A stretch of 64,000 nucleotides of DNA, taken from NCBI RefSeq assembly GCF_017743735.1, contig NZ_JAGHRO010000003.1:310001-374000 (forward strand). Direction: 5' to 3'. The position numbers were made by a program, and so were the translations under genes. Below, piece after piece: positions 11,326-20,442 of this stretch; positions within the stretch are counted from its first letter, which is position 1; each line of letters starts with the position of its first letter. Under the pieces are notes generated by a model. The model did no database searches. It was given only the letters and a program-made list of their open reading frames with translations, and was not told the origin of the DNA. Source of the stretch: Shimia sp. R9_2. Its GTDB lineage: Bacteria > Pseudomonadota > Alphaproteobacteria > Rhodobacterales > Rhodobacteraceae.

Positions 11326-12447
11326 TCAGGCTTCCATACAGACCGGATACTCCATGCCATGTGCTTTGAGCAACGCGTGGCGTTTGGCAATCTTGAGATC
11401 CTCAGAAACCATCTCTGCACACATCTCTTTAACCGAGATTTCCGGCACCCAGCCGAGCTTCTCATTGGCCTTGCTGGGGTCACCCAGAAGCGTGTCCACC
11501 TCAGCGGGGCGGAAATACCTTGGGTCAATGCGCATGATCACATCGCCAACAGAGAGTGCTGGCGCCTTGTCACCCTTGATAGCGGCCACCACAGCCACCT
11601 CATCTACGCCCTGCCCCTTGAACTCCAGCGTAATGCCAAGTTCCTCGGCGGACCAGATAATGAATTCGCGCACGGAATGCTGCACACCTGTCGCGATGAC
11701 AAAATCCTCAGCAGAGTCCTGTTGCAACATCATCCACTGCATGCGGACGTAGTCTTTTGCATGGCCCCAGTCGCGCAGGCTGTCGATGTTGCCCATATGC
11801 AAACAAGGCTCCAACCCTTGCGCAATGTTGGCCAGACCGCGCGTGATCTTGCGCGTCACGAAGGTTTCGCCACGCCGGGGGCTTTCGTGGTTAAACAAAA
11901 TCCCATTGCAGGCATACATTCCATAGGCTTCACGATAGTTCACGCAAATCCAATAGGCATACATTTTGGCAACCGCATAAGGAGAGCGCGGATGGAAAGG
12001 TGTGGTTTCCCGCTGTGGTGTTTCCTGTACCAAGCCAAAGAGCTCTGAGGTCGACGCCTGGTAAAAGCGTGTGGTTTTCTCGATGCCTAGAAAGCGGATG
12101 GCCTCCAGCAGGCGCAGCGTGCCCATGGCATCCACGTCTGCGGTGTATTCAGGCGTCTCAAAAGACACCGCAACGTGAGATTGCGCCCCGAGATTGTAGA
12201 CCTCATCCGGAGCCACTTCGCGGATAATTCTGGTCAGATTAGATGTGTCTGAAAGGTCGCCGTAATGGAGCTTAAAGCGGGCGTTATCGACATGCGGGTC
12301 TTGATAAATATGATCAATCCGGTCGGTGTTAAACGAGGAGGCGCGGCGCTTGATGCCATGCACCTCATAGCCTTTTTCAAGTAAAAACTCCGCCAGATAA
12401 GAGCCATCCTGACCGGTGATGCCAGTCACAAGAGCGCGTTTCGTCAT
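11326..12447 (-). CDS. gmd: GDP-mannose 4,6-dehydratase
   Basis: A 373-residue extended SDR enzyme. It shows the Rossmann start [19 protein letters not shown], the [16 protein letters not shown] block specific to Gmd, [20 protein letters not shown] (catalytic Tyr/Lys) and [20 protein letters not shown]. It turns GDP-mannose into GDP-4-keto-6-deoxy-mannose, the branch point for fucose, colitose, rhamnose and perosamine. It is the last gene of a minus-strand run with a ColD-like dehydratase immediately upstream and a fucose-synthase-type enzyme further up, which together define the likely product. Confidence 0.97.
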   Translation of the reverse strand: MTKRALVTGITGQDGSYLAEFLLEKGYEVHGIKRRASSFNTDRIDHIYQDPHVDNARFKLHYGDLSDTSNLTRIIREVAPDEVYNLGAQSHVAVSFETPEYTADVDAMGTLRLLEAIRFLGIEKTTRFYQASTSELFGLVQETPQRETTPFHPRSPYAVAKMYAYWICVNYREAYGMYACNGILFNHESPRRGETFVTRKITRGLANIAQGLEPCLHMGNIDSLRDWGHAKDYVRMQWMMLQQDSAEDFVIATGVQHSVREFIIWSAEELGITLEFKGQGVDEVAVVAAIKGDKAPALSVGDVIMRIDPRYFRPAEVDTLLGDPSKANEKLGWVPEISVKEMCAEMVSEDLKIAKRHALLKAHGMEYPVCMEA

Positions 12448-12491
12448 GGGGTCCTCTTTTCTTTGTCAGATCGAGAAAGATCGTTTGGGGC

Positions 12492-13685
12492 TTAAGCGCA
12501 GCTTTCGAAGGGTTCGGTCAAGGGGCGAGCCACTGCGTTAAAGCAGTCCGCCACACGCGCTATGTCGGTTTCTGAGAGATTGTGATGGTTCGGCAGATAG
12601 ATGCCAAAGTCATGGATCACATCAGCAGTCGGCAGGCTTTGTGCGCCATAGGTTCGCAGCCAGAAAGGGTGCCGGGCGATATTACCGCAAATCAATGGAC
12701 GGCACTCGATATCTTGGACTTTGAGGGCCTGAGCCACTTCGATCCGGTTTTCCACCAGCGTGCCATAGGCGAAGGAAGACAGGAAATCGGTCTCGCTGCT
12801 TTGGGCATAAAACCCGGGCAGAAGCCTTTTATACGTGTCGAAGTTTTTCGCGCGGGTGACACCAATCTGATCGAGTTTTTCCAACTGTTGCAGGCCAATG
12901 TAGGCCTGAAGATCCGTTGAGCGGAGATTGAAGCCCGCATAATAAAAAGTGTAGAGATTGCGGAACTCGTCAATCTGATGGGTATTTTGCAGATCCGCCT
13001 GTCGGTGTGCTGACAAATCACGGCTCCACCCGTGTGAGCGCAACGACAGCATCACCTGATGAAGTTCCGGATCATCCGTGACCACCATCCCCCCTTCGAT
13101 GGTTGAAATGTGATGGCCATAGTAGAAGGAAAAGCTGCCTGCCAAACCGTGGCAACCCAGTTTGCGCCCATCAAAGGTGGACCCAAGCGCTTCACAACTG
13201 TCTTCGAGCAAGACCACATCGTAGCGATCACAGATGGCTTTGATTTCTTTCAAGTGATTGGCGTGACCAAGCACATGCACCAAGATCAGCATTGCAGGTG
13301 CCTCTTCTCGACAGAGTGTCTCCAGATGCTCAAGATCAAGGCCAAGGTTGACGGCATCGCAGTCACAAAGCCGGACATCAAAGCCCAGTTGCATCAGAGG
13401 TGACACGGTGGTCACCCAGCTAACAGCCGGAGCGATGACCTTGTTGTTGCGAAGACGCCCTGCCTCTTTGGCGGCGTAGATCATCAAGAGGTTGGCGGAG
13501 GAACCAGAATTGACAAATACGGCATGCTCGCAGCCCATCCAGGCAGCAAACGCTGCCTCAAATTCCGTTGTGACCTCCGCTTTGGTCAAACGATTGCCTG
13601 CAAGCATCCATGCTGCTGTGGTTTCAAGATCTTGCTGAGAGATGGTCTCTTCTGCCAGCAGAACCGGTTTGTGAGCTGAGGTCAT
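12492..13685 (-). CDS. ColD-like GDP-4-keto-6-deoxy-mannose 3-dehydratase
   Basis: A 397-residue DegT/DnrJ/EryC1/StrS-fold protein (VNSGSSANLL, LEDSCEALGS). In ordinary family members a lysine binds PLP. Here the segment reads SFYYGHHISTIEGG, placing histidine 191 at that position. A His-for-Lys change in a GHHxSTIEGG context is the hallmark of ColD, which removes the 3-hydroxyl using PMP and glutamate instead of transaminating. With gmd downstream, the predicted product is GDP-4-keto-3,6-dideoxy-mannose, on the way to colitose. The substrate is inferred; an RfbH-type CDP-sugar dehydratase is less likely because no CDP-sugar genes are present. Confidence 0.8.
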   Translation of the reverse strand: MTSAHKPVLLAEETISQQDLETTAAWMLAGNRLTKAEVTTEFEAAFAAWMGCEHAVFVNSGSSANLLMIYAAKEAGRLRNNKVIAPAVSWVTTVSPLMQLGFDVRLCDCDAVNLGLDLEHLETLCREEAPAMLILVHVLGHANHLKEIKAICDRYDVVLLEDSCEALGSTFDGRKLGCHGLAGSFSFYYGHHISTIEGGMVVTDDPELHQVMLSLRSHGWSRDLSAHRQADLQNTHQIDEFRNLYTFYYAGFNLRSTDLQAYIGLQQLEKLDQIGVTRAKNFDTYKRLLPGFYAQSSETDFLSSFAYGTLVENRIEVAQALKVQDIECRPLICGNIARHPFWLRTYGAQSLPTADVIHDFGIYLPNHHNLSETDIARVADCFNAVARPLTEPFESCA

Positions 13686-13715
13686 GATCGAGCCTTTCCT
13701 GTCTTCTGGCTGCGC

Positions 13716-14489
13716 TTATTGAGTGGCTCGAACCATTTGCATGGCTTTTAGCTCGACGTAGTAGGCACGCACCTCATTATAGGCTGCGGCGATCTCGCGC
13801 TGTTTTTGCGCATCTTTCAACGCGTCGATGGTGATGCTGCCATCATGGGCCCGAAAGCTGGCCAGCGGCTCTCTCACAAACCCAAGTTTTGGATAGCGCA
13901 GCATCGACAGAAGCGAGACAAAGATGTCAGGGCCAACACCGTGATATTCGTTGGTTTGCAGGGGCAACCCGCCCTGATAAAGCGCATCAATCAGCACCTG
14001 TTTGCGATACAACGCCGCGCCCGGAGAAATCAAAGACGCGACGATGCTGTCTTCGGCCAGGTGATTTTCAAAAATCCCAGTCGCCGGTAGCCAATCGAGA
14101 AATTGGGTCATCATCTGTCGCCCGGTTTTGTCGTCAACGACCTCTGCACCGCTGAAGGCAAATCCTACGTCATCGCCCATGACACTCACACATTTTTCAA
14201 TGAAGTTGTCTGCGATCCAATCATCGTCATACTGCAAATGCACATATGTGCCATTAGCGTGAAGAATGCCTTCCAACCAGCAGAAATGTGGTCCAAAATC
14301 TCGCTCGCGACGCACATAGGTGACTTTGTCGCCATACCCGGCCACGACATCAGGTGTCTTATCCGTGGACCCATGATCCACCACGATGACTTCGCAGGGG
14401 AAAGTTTGCGCCAGAGCGCTGTCAATCGCCTTGGGGAGCATGGCTGCGCGGTTGAAAGTCGGGATGACGATGGAAACAGTCTCAGTCAT
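13716..14489 (-). CDS. Glycosyltransferase family 2
   Basis: A 257-residue GT-A enzyme. It opens with ETVSIVIPTFNRAAMLPKAI, followed by VIVVDHGSTDKTPDVV. The metal-binding aspartates are in LQYDDDWIADNF at about residue 90. No membrane segments are visible, so it is probably a cytoplasmic-face transferase that adds a sugar to a lipid-linked glycan or protein. It overlaps the upstream epimerase gene by 8 bases and precedes the ColD-like gene, so it may attach the deoxysugar made by this operon. Donor and acceptor are unknown. Confidence 0.85.
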   Translation of the reverse strand: MTETVSIVIPTFNRAAMLPKAIDSALAQTFPCEVIVVDHGSTDKTPDVVAGYGDKVTYVRRERDFGPHFCWLEGILHANGTYVHLQYDDDWIADNFIEKCVSVMGDDVGFAFSGAEVVDDKTGRQMMTQFLDWLPATGIFENHLAEDSIVASLISPGAALYRKQVLIDALYQGGLPLQTNEYHGVGPDIFVSLLSMLRYPKLGFVREPLASFRAHDGSITIDALKDAQKQREIAAAYNEVRAYYVELKAMQMVRATQ

Positions 14490-15303
14490 TTACTTCTCCA
14501 AGGAGGCTTTTTAGGAGGGACACATCCGGCACCAGCGCATTGTCTGTGCCGATTGGTTTGATGTTCAAAGGAAATGGCGCGAGCGATTGTGCAAATTCCG
14601 CGACAGTCTGCGCCTTGCCAGATCCCACATTCACGACACCGTCGAAGGATGAAAAAGCCAAATCGACAAGATGTTGCGCCGCGGTTTTGGCAGGGAGAAA
14701 ATCGCGCAAGCTGCCCGCGCCATGCAGCTCAAATACCTTCGCAGGGTCGGCATCTGCGAGACGCGTTGTCAGTGCGGGCCGCAGATAGCTGCCGGTTTGC
14801 GCGGGGTCGTGGATCGAAAACAGCCGCGCAACACACAGAGATCGCTCAGTCTCGGCACAAATGGAACGTGCCGCCTCCTCGCCCATCAGCTTGGTCTTGC
14901 CATAAACAGACGCTGGTGTTGTTGGGGCATCTTCACGAATAGGCTCCGCCTGAGGTGCGTAGACATGGCTGGAAGAGCAATAGAGCAACCGCGCCGATAC
15001 GCCTGTCTCACGCTCACAGGAAGCCAAAGCGCTCAGAAGGTTGATTGTGCCACCGGCGTTGACAGCATAACCCAGCGCGGGGTTGCTGACCACATCATCA
15101 ACGGGCACCAGCGCAGCAAGATGGATGACTAGATCGAGGGGGCCCGCAGCCTTTATCGCCTCTGTGGTCTCTGTCAAATTGGTCAAATCCACAGTGTTGC
15201 AGATCAGGTCACATTGCGGATGCTGCGCGCGGAGTGCGGTGGTCACATGGCGCCCGACAATACCATTGCTTCCCGTCAGAAAAATACGTTCGGGCCGGTT
15301 CAT
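14482..15303 (-). CDS. NAD-dependent epimerase/dehydratase (extended SDR)
   Basis: A 273-residue protein with the Rossmann motif FLTGSNGIVGRHV at the N-terminus, VIHLAALVPVDD, LLYCSSSHVYAP and the catalytic YGKTKLMGEE (Tyr-x3-Lys). It is shorter than gmd-type enzymes and resembles UDP-sugar epimerases or reductases of polysaccharide clusters. It could alter the nucleotide sugar made in this operon. The specific reaction cannot be read from the sequence. It overlaps both neighbours (4 bases upstream, 8 downstream). Confidence 0.75.
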   Translation of the reverse strand: MNRPERIFLTGSNGIVGRHVTTALRAQHPQCDLICNTVDLTNLTETTEAIKAAGPLDLVIHLAALVPVDDVVSNPALGYAVNAGGTINLLSALASCERETGVSARLLYCSSSHVYAPQAEPIREDAPTTPASVYGKTKLMGEEAARSICAETERSLCVARLFSIHDPAQTGSYLRPALTTRLADADPAKVFELHGAGSLRDFLPAKTAAQHLVDLAFSSFDGVVNVGSGKAQTVAEFAQSLAPFPLNIKPIGTDNALVPDVSLLKSLLGEVND

Positions 15304-16250
15304 GCGGTGCGCCGTTCCTCTGCTGGGGCCTGTGTTGTTTGCCCAAATAGCGCGAGCATCTTCGCAGCCAAGTCACGGCTTTGTGTTTCGACCTTGTTGC
15401 GCGGAATTGGCAAGGTCTTAGGGGCCTGCTGCAGCATGTGGTCAAATGTCGTGCTGACCTGCTGTGCGAAGGACACTTTGTGAACACCATGGGTGCGCAA
15501 AGTCTCTTCGTCGTTATGTGGCCGAAACTCTGCCTGTGCGTCTGGGGAGGAATAGTACCGCCCTACCACCAAAGGCAGTCGCGCCATACGAAGTTTCTGG
15601 CTCATAAGATGGCGCCAGAACACGCTGTCACCAATCGACAGAATGGGGTCTTCGTTGCCAAAATAACTTGGATACCACCGCCCGGTTTTGTTCAGATCCC
15701 AAAGAGTTGCCGGGCCAAATGTGCCCCGCTCCCCGGTGCCACTCCCAAGCCGAAGCGGTTGCGCGTCTTCCAAGGGTTTTGGCGGCCAAGCGGATTCAAA
15801 GCCTGTTTGCTTAACTTCTGAAACCGGGAATTGTTGGGTTTGAAACGCATGATCAAAACTGATGATCCATTCGCCTCCAATCAGAGTCGCATTATGCTTT
15901 TGCAGTTGGGAGAGCATGATTTCGGCGGCATTGGTCGCCAGACGATCATCCATATTGAGATTCATGACATAGCGCGTACGCGCAAGCGCCACACCTGCTG
16001 ACCAGGCCTCATAGATTGTCAGTGGTTCAGAAAAGGAATGCCAAGGCGCGTCAAGCCAATCTGGCGCTGTATCGCCGTTGTCAAAGATATAACAAGGTTC
16101 TACCTGAACTGACTGTTGCTTTAGGTTTTCCCAATGGGATTTCAGCAACTCTAGTTTGTTCGGTTGTTTATGCCACACTGCGCAGAACACGGTTACTGCG
16201 GGGCGTGCCGGTGCGTTCATATCCGGCGCATTATGGGATGCCAGGCGCAT
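15300..16250 (-). CDS. Glycosyltransferase-like protein
   Basis: Up to 316 residues. An in-frame ATG at 16220 (MNAPARPAV) is an alternative start, and neither has a strong ribosome site. The region VTVFCAVWHKQPNKLELLKS at the start and RYVMNLNMDDRLATNAAEIM (a DD metal-site candidate) suggest a GT-A fold glycosyltransferase. GNEDPILSIGDSVFWRHLM resembles the acceptor side of such enzymes. I do not recognise a family with certainty. It heads the tightly overlapping run that ends in gmd. Confidence 0.55.
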   Translation of the reverse strand: MRLASHNAPDMNAPARPAVTVFCAVWHKQPNKLELLKSHWENLKQQSVQVEPCYIFDNGDTAPDWLDAPWHSFSEPLTIYEAWSAGVALARTRYVMNLNMDDRLATNAAEIMLSQLQKHNATLIGGEWIISFDHAFQTQQFPVSEVKQTGFESAWPPKPLEDAQPLRLGSGTGERGTFGPATLWDLNKTGRWYPSYFGNEDPILSIGDSVFWRHLMSQKLRMARLPLVVGRYYSSPDAQAEFRPHNDEETLRTHGVHKVSFAQQVSTTFDHMLQQAPKTLPIPRNKVETQSRDLAAKMLALFGQTTQAPAEERRTA

Positions 16251-16445
16251 TCTGCGTCTCTCAATCTAGTGTTTATACGCCGAAGCGCAGGCCGTTTTGG
16301 CCCTTTAACACTCGTTAAATGAGATTGCTTAAATCGTGGTTAATGCGCGAAGGCCCTTCATGAAATTCAGTTGTACCTGATGCAGCTGTTGCCACTTTGT
16401 GGAAAGTAAAACGACCCTGTAGAGGCCTTGGCGCTCAGGCCTCAA

Positions 16446-17414
16446 TTAGCTGCGAATGTCCTTGCTCGTTTTGTACCACGCATAGGTCTCTTTGAGCCCC
16501 TTCTCGAGAGGTATCTCAGCACGCCATCCCATATTGGCGAGCCGCGATACATCCATCAGCTTGCGTTCGGTTCCGTCCGGCTTGCTCGGATCGGTTTCGA
16601 TTTTTCCTTTAAAACCGGTAGTATCTGCGATCATCTGAGCCAACTCTAAAATCGACATATCCGTACCGCTGCCTACGTTGATATGGCTGATCATTGGCTC
16701 TGTGTTGGCTGTATAGAGCCCCTTGTCCAACTCATGCACAAACAGGCTGGCGCGTGCCATGTCTTCCACGTGCAAAAATTCCCGGCGCGGTCTGCCGCTC
16801 CCCCAAATGGTCACACTCTTCGCGTCAGAACGGGCCGCTTCATCAAATCGTCTGATCAGCGCAGGAACAACATGAGAATTTTCCGCATGAAAATTGTCGC
16901 CAGGCCCATAGAGGTTCGTTGGCATCACCGATCGGTAATCAACCCCATATTGACGATTGTAACTTTCGCAGAGTTTGATACCCGCGATTTTGGCAATCGC
17001 ATATGGTTCATTTGTGGCCTCTAACACACCGGTTAGCAAGGAATTTTCCGGCATAGGTTGTTGCACTGCGCGCGGATAGATGCAGCTCGACCCGAGCTGC
17101 AAAAGCTTGGGCACACCCACCTCAAAGGCAGCATTGATAACATTGCACTGAATCATCAGGTTTTGGTAGATGAAGTCGGCGGGGAAACTATTGTTGGCGT
17201 GGATCCCCCCCACTTTCGCGGCCGCAAGGATCACCTCATCGGGTTTTGCATCTTGCATGAACCGCTGCACTGCAGCCTGATTTGTCAGATCCAGCTCATT
17301 CGATGTACGCGTAATCAACTCTATCTTTTCACCCGTAGTTTGACGGGCCTGAAGCTGTCTCAATATGGCACTGCCAACCATTCCTCGGTGGCCAGCAACA
17401 TATATCTTACGCAT
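16446..17414 (-). CDS. GDP-L-fucose synthase-type epimerase/reductase (Fcl or ColC)
   Basis: A 322-residue extended SDR starting at [17 protein letters not shown]. The ATG at 17414 follows GGGAG; a longer frame upstream is not supported. Against E. coli Fcl, all key residues align with a constant offset of two: S109 and C111 in LGSSCIYP, Y138 and K142 in YAIAK, and H181. It performs 3,5-epimerisation and 4-reduction of a GDP-4-keto-6-deoxy sugar. GDP-colitose synthase (ColC) shares this fold and chemistry, so with a ColD-like gene in the run either product is possible. Confidence 0.85.
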   Translation of the reverse strand: MRKIYVAGHRGMVGSAILRQLQARQTTGEKIELITRTSNELDLTNQAAVQRFMQDAKPDEVILAAAKVGGIHANNSFPADFIYQNLMIQCNVINAAFEVGVPKLLQLGSSCIYPRAVQQPMPENSLLTGVLEATNEPYAIAKIAGIKLCESYNRQYGVDYRSVMPTNLYGPGDNFHAENSHVVPALIRRFDEAARSDAKSVTIWGSGRPRREFLHVEDMARASLFVHELDKGLYTANTEPMISHINVGSGTDMSILELAQMIADTTGFKGKIETDPSKPDGTERKLMDVSRLANMGWRAEIPLEKGLKETYAWYKTSKDIRS

Positions 17415-17601
17415 TTTCGTTTGCTCCCGGTCTCTACTGTAATGAGCCAATTCACCGCTCAAGTGCCGATTAGGGTCGTAAGCCCAATGCATGCACATCT
17501 CAGCGTATACGGCGCTGTATCATATCGCAGCAAACCGTCAACTTAGTGTTATTACGCAACATTTGGGAGGTAAATATCGCGAGAAACGCGCAAGCCGAGC
17601 A

Positions 17602-18732
17602 CTACCGACAGGCCGCTGGTGCCTGTATCAGCCCCTGACCAAACACGTCATCTTGGCCCGGCACGCCAATGTCGCGGGTAATCGTGCGCAGGTCTTCTTT
17701 AATCTCTTCGACCGAAAACGCTTTCCAACCACTGTTGGCTGCAATGGAAGCTGTGACAAACGGCGTTGCTGCTGAAGTGCCGCTGAGGATCCGTGTGCCG
17801 GTGCTGTCTTGCACAAGAATGTCGACACCGGGGGCGGCAACATCAATCTGTGACCCCTGCACGGCCCGATCATAGACCGCTAGCGCACTATCTACCGCCG
17901 TCACGGCCACAACATAGGGAAACGCCGCCGGAAACTGCGGCGGGGCGCTGGCGCCTTGATTTCCTGCCGCTGCGACAAAGATCATGCCGTCATTGGCGGC
18001 ACGCTCCATACCACGGTTGAGCAATTTGTTACGCGGCCCCGCGAGGCTGATGTTGACGACCTCCACATCCTGCTTTGCAAGCCAGTTCACCGCCTCAAGC
18101 ATCGCGCTGACACCTGCGGTCGTCTCTCCGTCTGGGCCTTGTTCCACCACACCAGCGCTGTAAAGCACCGTATCTGACAGACGCCCCTCTCCAATCAAAA
18201 GGCTTGCCATCTGCGCGCCATGCTCGGCGTTGGCAACGGGCTGAGGAGCGACAAAAGTGGTTTGGACAACCCGCCCTGAAGCCAGATGTTCGTGCGCTTG
18301 CGGAAGTGCTTTATCTATGAGGCCGACGCGGCGCACCGCGCGGCAGCCGTCGTCCCGCCATCCGATCAGCCCATTCGCGTAGTTGGCGCCGGATGCGGTA
18401 AACGGGTTGGCTTGCAGGCGATACACATGATGCGCACCGGCGGTGACCCCCGGCACGGCTTGCTCGATCTGCGCAATTGCTTCGGGTATGGAGAGCCCTT
18501 CGGGGATCGTGAAGGCCACCAACACGTCCCCAAGCTCTTCAAGCGGGCGCACTGACCGGGTGACATATCCAAGGTTTTCGGCGTTGCTGATCAGCTCATC
18601 TGGCGCGCCAGCAACCATGACAATGAGTTCGCGCGTGTCGCGCACGTCCGCGCGTGCGACCGTAGAGGGACGTGAGCCGACACATGCGGTTAGCAAAAGC
18701 GCTCCGAGCAGAACTCCAATAAGTCGCGACAT
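17602..18732 (-). CDS. Subtilisin-like (S8) serine protease lipoprotein
   Basis: A 376-residue protein. GAGGGA is well spaced for the ATG at 18732 and too close for the ATG two codons earlier. A lipoprotein signal ends in LLTAC with the lipid cysteine at residue 17. Residues ~30-108 form a pro-domain-like region. The S8 catalytic set is Asp140 (VGLIDKALP, unusual for the DTG motif), His171 (NAEHGAQMASL), oxyanion Asn258 (AAAGNQGAS) and Ser320 (LSGTSAATPFV). It is probably anchored in the periplasm or outer membrane. Placement after an anti-sigma-like and an ECF gene suggests a shared signalling role. Confidence 0.85.
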   Translation of the reverse strand: MSRLIGVLLGALLLTACVGSRPSTVARADVRDTRELIVMVAGAPDELISNAENLGYVTRSVRPLEELGDVLVAFTIPEGLSIPEAIAQIEQAVPGVTAGAHHVYRLQANPFTASGANYANGLIGWRDDGCRAVRRVGLIDKALPQAHEHLASGRVVQTTFVAPQPVANAEHGAQMASLLIGEGRLSDTVLYSAGVVEQGPDGETTAGVSAMLEAVNWLAKQDVEVVNISLAGPRNKLLNRGMERAANDGMIFVAAAGNQGASAPPQFPAAFPYVVAVTAVDSALAVYDRAVQGSQIDVAAPGVDILVQDSTGTRILSGTSAATPFVTASIAANSGWKAFSVEEIKEDLRTITRDIGVPGQDDVFGQGLIQAPAACR

Positions 18733-18766
18733 GCACATTCCCTCACCTGTTTGGGTTTAACCCCTA

Positions 18767-19363
18767 TCACGGACGCGCCACGAGGGTCACGATATCTGAG
18801 CTCTCCAAAAGGATTTTTCCATCAATGAGAGCTTGTTGCGTCTCAAACTTCACACGAAAGAGTCGCAAAGCGCTCGGCCCATCCGCCAATTGTGCCCCTG
18901 CATTATCCAGAAGAGTGCCAATTTCAGCAATGCTGGCCTCTGCCTTAAACGCGATGGCCAATTCGATAGCCGCCTCGGGCTGAGACGCGGTTTGAAATCT
19001 TGCCTCATTGGGTGCAAACGACGGCGCAACAAGGAATGCGCCCTGAATAAGTACGGCAACACCAAGGGCAATGGCTGCGATGCGCCAATAATCTGGCTGC
19101 GTGGGGGCAGACGTTTCGTTGGATTGAGGCGCATCCGCCAGCGCAACCTCCAGACGCCGCCAGCCAAGCTCACCCGGCGGCATGCCAGTCGCGATCTCGG
19201 AAAGCGCGGGCTTGAGGCCTTGCTGTAGGGAGATCTCCGCACGCAGTTTGTCGTTGTGCGCCATCTCCCGTTCGATCTCTTCTACAAGCGCCGGTGCCGC
19301 CTGCCCGCGCACAAACGCGGTGACGTCTTCTTCACTGAACCTATGTTCCCATTCATCGCTCAT
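18767..19363 (-). CDS. Probable membrane anti-sigma factor
   Basis: A 198-residue protein with an acidic cytoplasmic N-terminus (EEDVTAFVRGQAAPALVEEI), one transmembrane segment at about 93-113, and a periplasmic C-terminal domain of ~80 residues (ASIAEIGTLLDNAGAQLADG, SALRLFRVKFETQ). This layout fits anti-sigma factors paired with ECF sigmas. The His/Cys motif of zinc-binding anti-sigma domains is absent. It lies between the sigma gene (upstream) and the subtilase gene (34 bases downstream). The role is inferred from layout and position. Confidence 0.7.
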   Translation of the reverse strand: MSDEWEHRFSEEDVTAFVRGQAAPALVEEIEREMAHNDKLRAEISLQQGLKPALSEIATGMPPGELGWRRLEVALADAPQSNETSAPTQPDYWRIAAIALGVAVLIQGAFLVAPSFAPNEARFQTASQPEAAIELAIAFKAEASIAEIGTLLDNAGAQLADGPSALRLFRVKFETQQALIDGKILLESSDIVTLVARP

Positions 19364-19446
19364 CGATACTCTCGCTTACTTAAGGCACATCGCGTCGCGT
19401 GACACGTCTGCCCATTGGTCGACTGGCGCTTCACAAAGGTTCAAAA

Positions 19447-20052
19447 TTACTGCTCCCCTTTGGACAGGCAGCGCATCAGAAGCTGCTTGGCGTGAAAAAT
19501 GCGCGATTTGATTGTGCCTTCTGGCACGTGTTCGATCTCAGCGATTTCCGCATAGGTCAGCTCTTCGAAGTAGGATAAGTGAATCGCCGCGCGTTGGCGC
19601 TCGCCAAGTTTGGTAATACACGCGCGCAGGCGATTGGCATCCTGAGCGGCGGCCACCACGACCTCGGCGATTGGGGCTTCATCCGGAACCGTATCATCCG
19701 CGTCCCTCAAGTCGAGCCGCCCGTGTTTGCGCAGGTGATCGACCACTTTGTTGCGGGCGATGGACAGCATCCAAGACCTGACAGAGGCCCTGCCCTCGTA
19801 ACGTGCAGCGGTCCGCCACACAGTGATCATCGTTTCATGGACAATGTCATTGGCTTCGAACTCATCACTCAAGCGACTGCGCACAAAGCGCCAAACAGCT
19901 TCCGAATGCGCCTCATATAAAGCGCGCATGGCTGTCTGGTCACCTGAAGCCACACGAGCGATCAGCGCGCTTTCGAGATCATTTTGCAATGGGGAGCTCA
20001 TGAGGTTTGGAACAGTGCTCTCAATCAATAAAACAGCTGTATTTTCTGTCAC
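19447..20052 (-). CDS. ECF-family RNA polymerase sigma factor
   Basis: A 201-residue sigma factor. Region 2 runs from about 28 to 95 (ALYEAHSEAVWRFVRSRL, DIVHETMITVWR, SVRSWMLSIARNKVVDHLR). Region 4 includes GERQRAAIHLSYFEELTYAE and the HTH IAEIEHVPEGTIKSRIFHAK. There is no region 1.1 or 3. The listed start is a GTG without a clear ribosome site; an ATG at 20001 (MSSPLQ) is also possible. It heads a three-gene set with the anti-sigma-like and subtilase genes, which it probably transcribes. Confidence 0.88.
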   Translation of the reverse strand: MTENTAVLLIESTVPNLMSSPLQNDLESALIARVASGDQTAMRALYEAHSEAVWRFVRSRLSDEFEANDIVHETMITVWRTAARYEGRASVRSWMLSIARNKVVDHLRKHGRLDLRDADDTVPDEAPIAEVVVAAAQDANRLRACITKLGERQRAAIHLSYFEELTYAEIAEIEHVPEGTIKSRIFHAKQLLMRCLSKGEQ

Positions 20053-20264
20053 CTAAGGTGAGACTGTCAACCGCTGCTGATACTGGGATTTCGGGGCTTG
20101 ATGATGAATTTCCGGCTTCCGTTGCAAGTTGGATGGCCAACGCATGACCGATCAAAAGTGTCCTACTGCGAGAAAAGTCACATTTCTTGCAGAGACCCTC
20201 TGGACGTCCCCGAAAAGCAAAGTTATACCCGCCACATGTTCTGAGGCAGCTCAGAGATAGATGT

Positions 20265-20339
20265 TCCGGCGTAGCTCAGCGGTAGAGCAGTTGACTGTTA
20301 ATCAATTGGTCGTAGGTTCGATCCCTACCGCCGGAGCCA
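20265..20339 (+). tRNA. tRNA-Asn(GTT), copy 1
   Basis: A 75-base tRNA with encoded CCA. The acceptor stem TCCGGCG pairs perfectly with CGCCGGA. The anticodon loop CTGTTAA gives GTT. The T-arm reads GTAGGTTCGATCCCTAC. An identical gene lies inverted at 46047-46121. Confidence 0.97.
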
Positions 20340-20340
20340 T

Positions 20341-20378
20341 AAAAAGCCCTTAGGTCTCAACGACCTGAGGGCTTTTTT
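20341..20378 (+). terminator. Intrinsic terminator of tRNA-Asn
   Basis: The stem AAGCCCTTAGGTC / GACCTGAGGGCTT (one T-G pair) has a short TCAAC loop and is followed by TTTT. It starts immediately after the tRNA 3' end. Confidence 0.9.
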
Positions 20379-20442
20379 GCTTTTAGGAGCGCTTGCAGGT
20401 TCGCTTCGCGCGGACAATGTGCCTCTTGTACCAAGCAGCGCC

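Larger units (their letters stand above)
20197..20379 (+). repeat. Inverted repeat copy A (tRNA-Asn unit)
   Basis: About 183 bases from CCTCTGGACGT to the end of the tRNA terminator recur, inverted, at 46007-46190. The unit includes ~68 bases of upstream DNA, the tRNA-Asn gene and its terminator. The upstream part differs at a few bases (for example GTTATACCCGCC versus GCTATACCCCGCC), while the tRNA and terminator appear identical. Confidence 0.9.
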
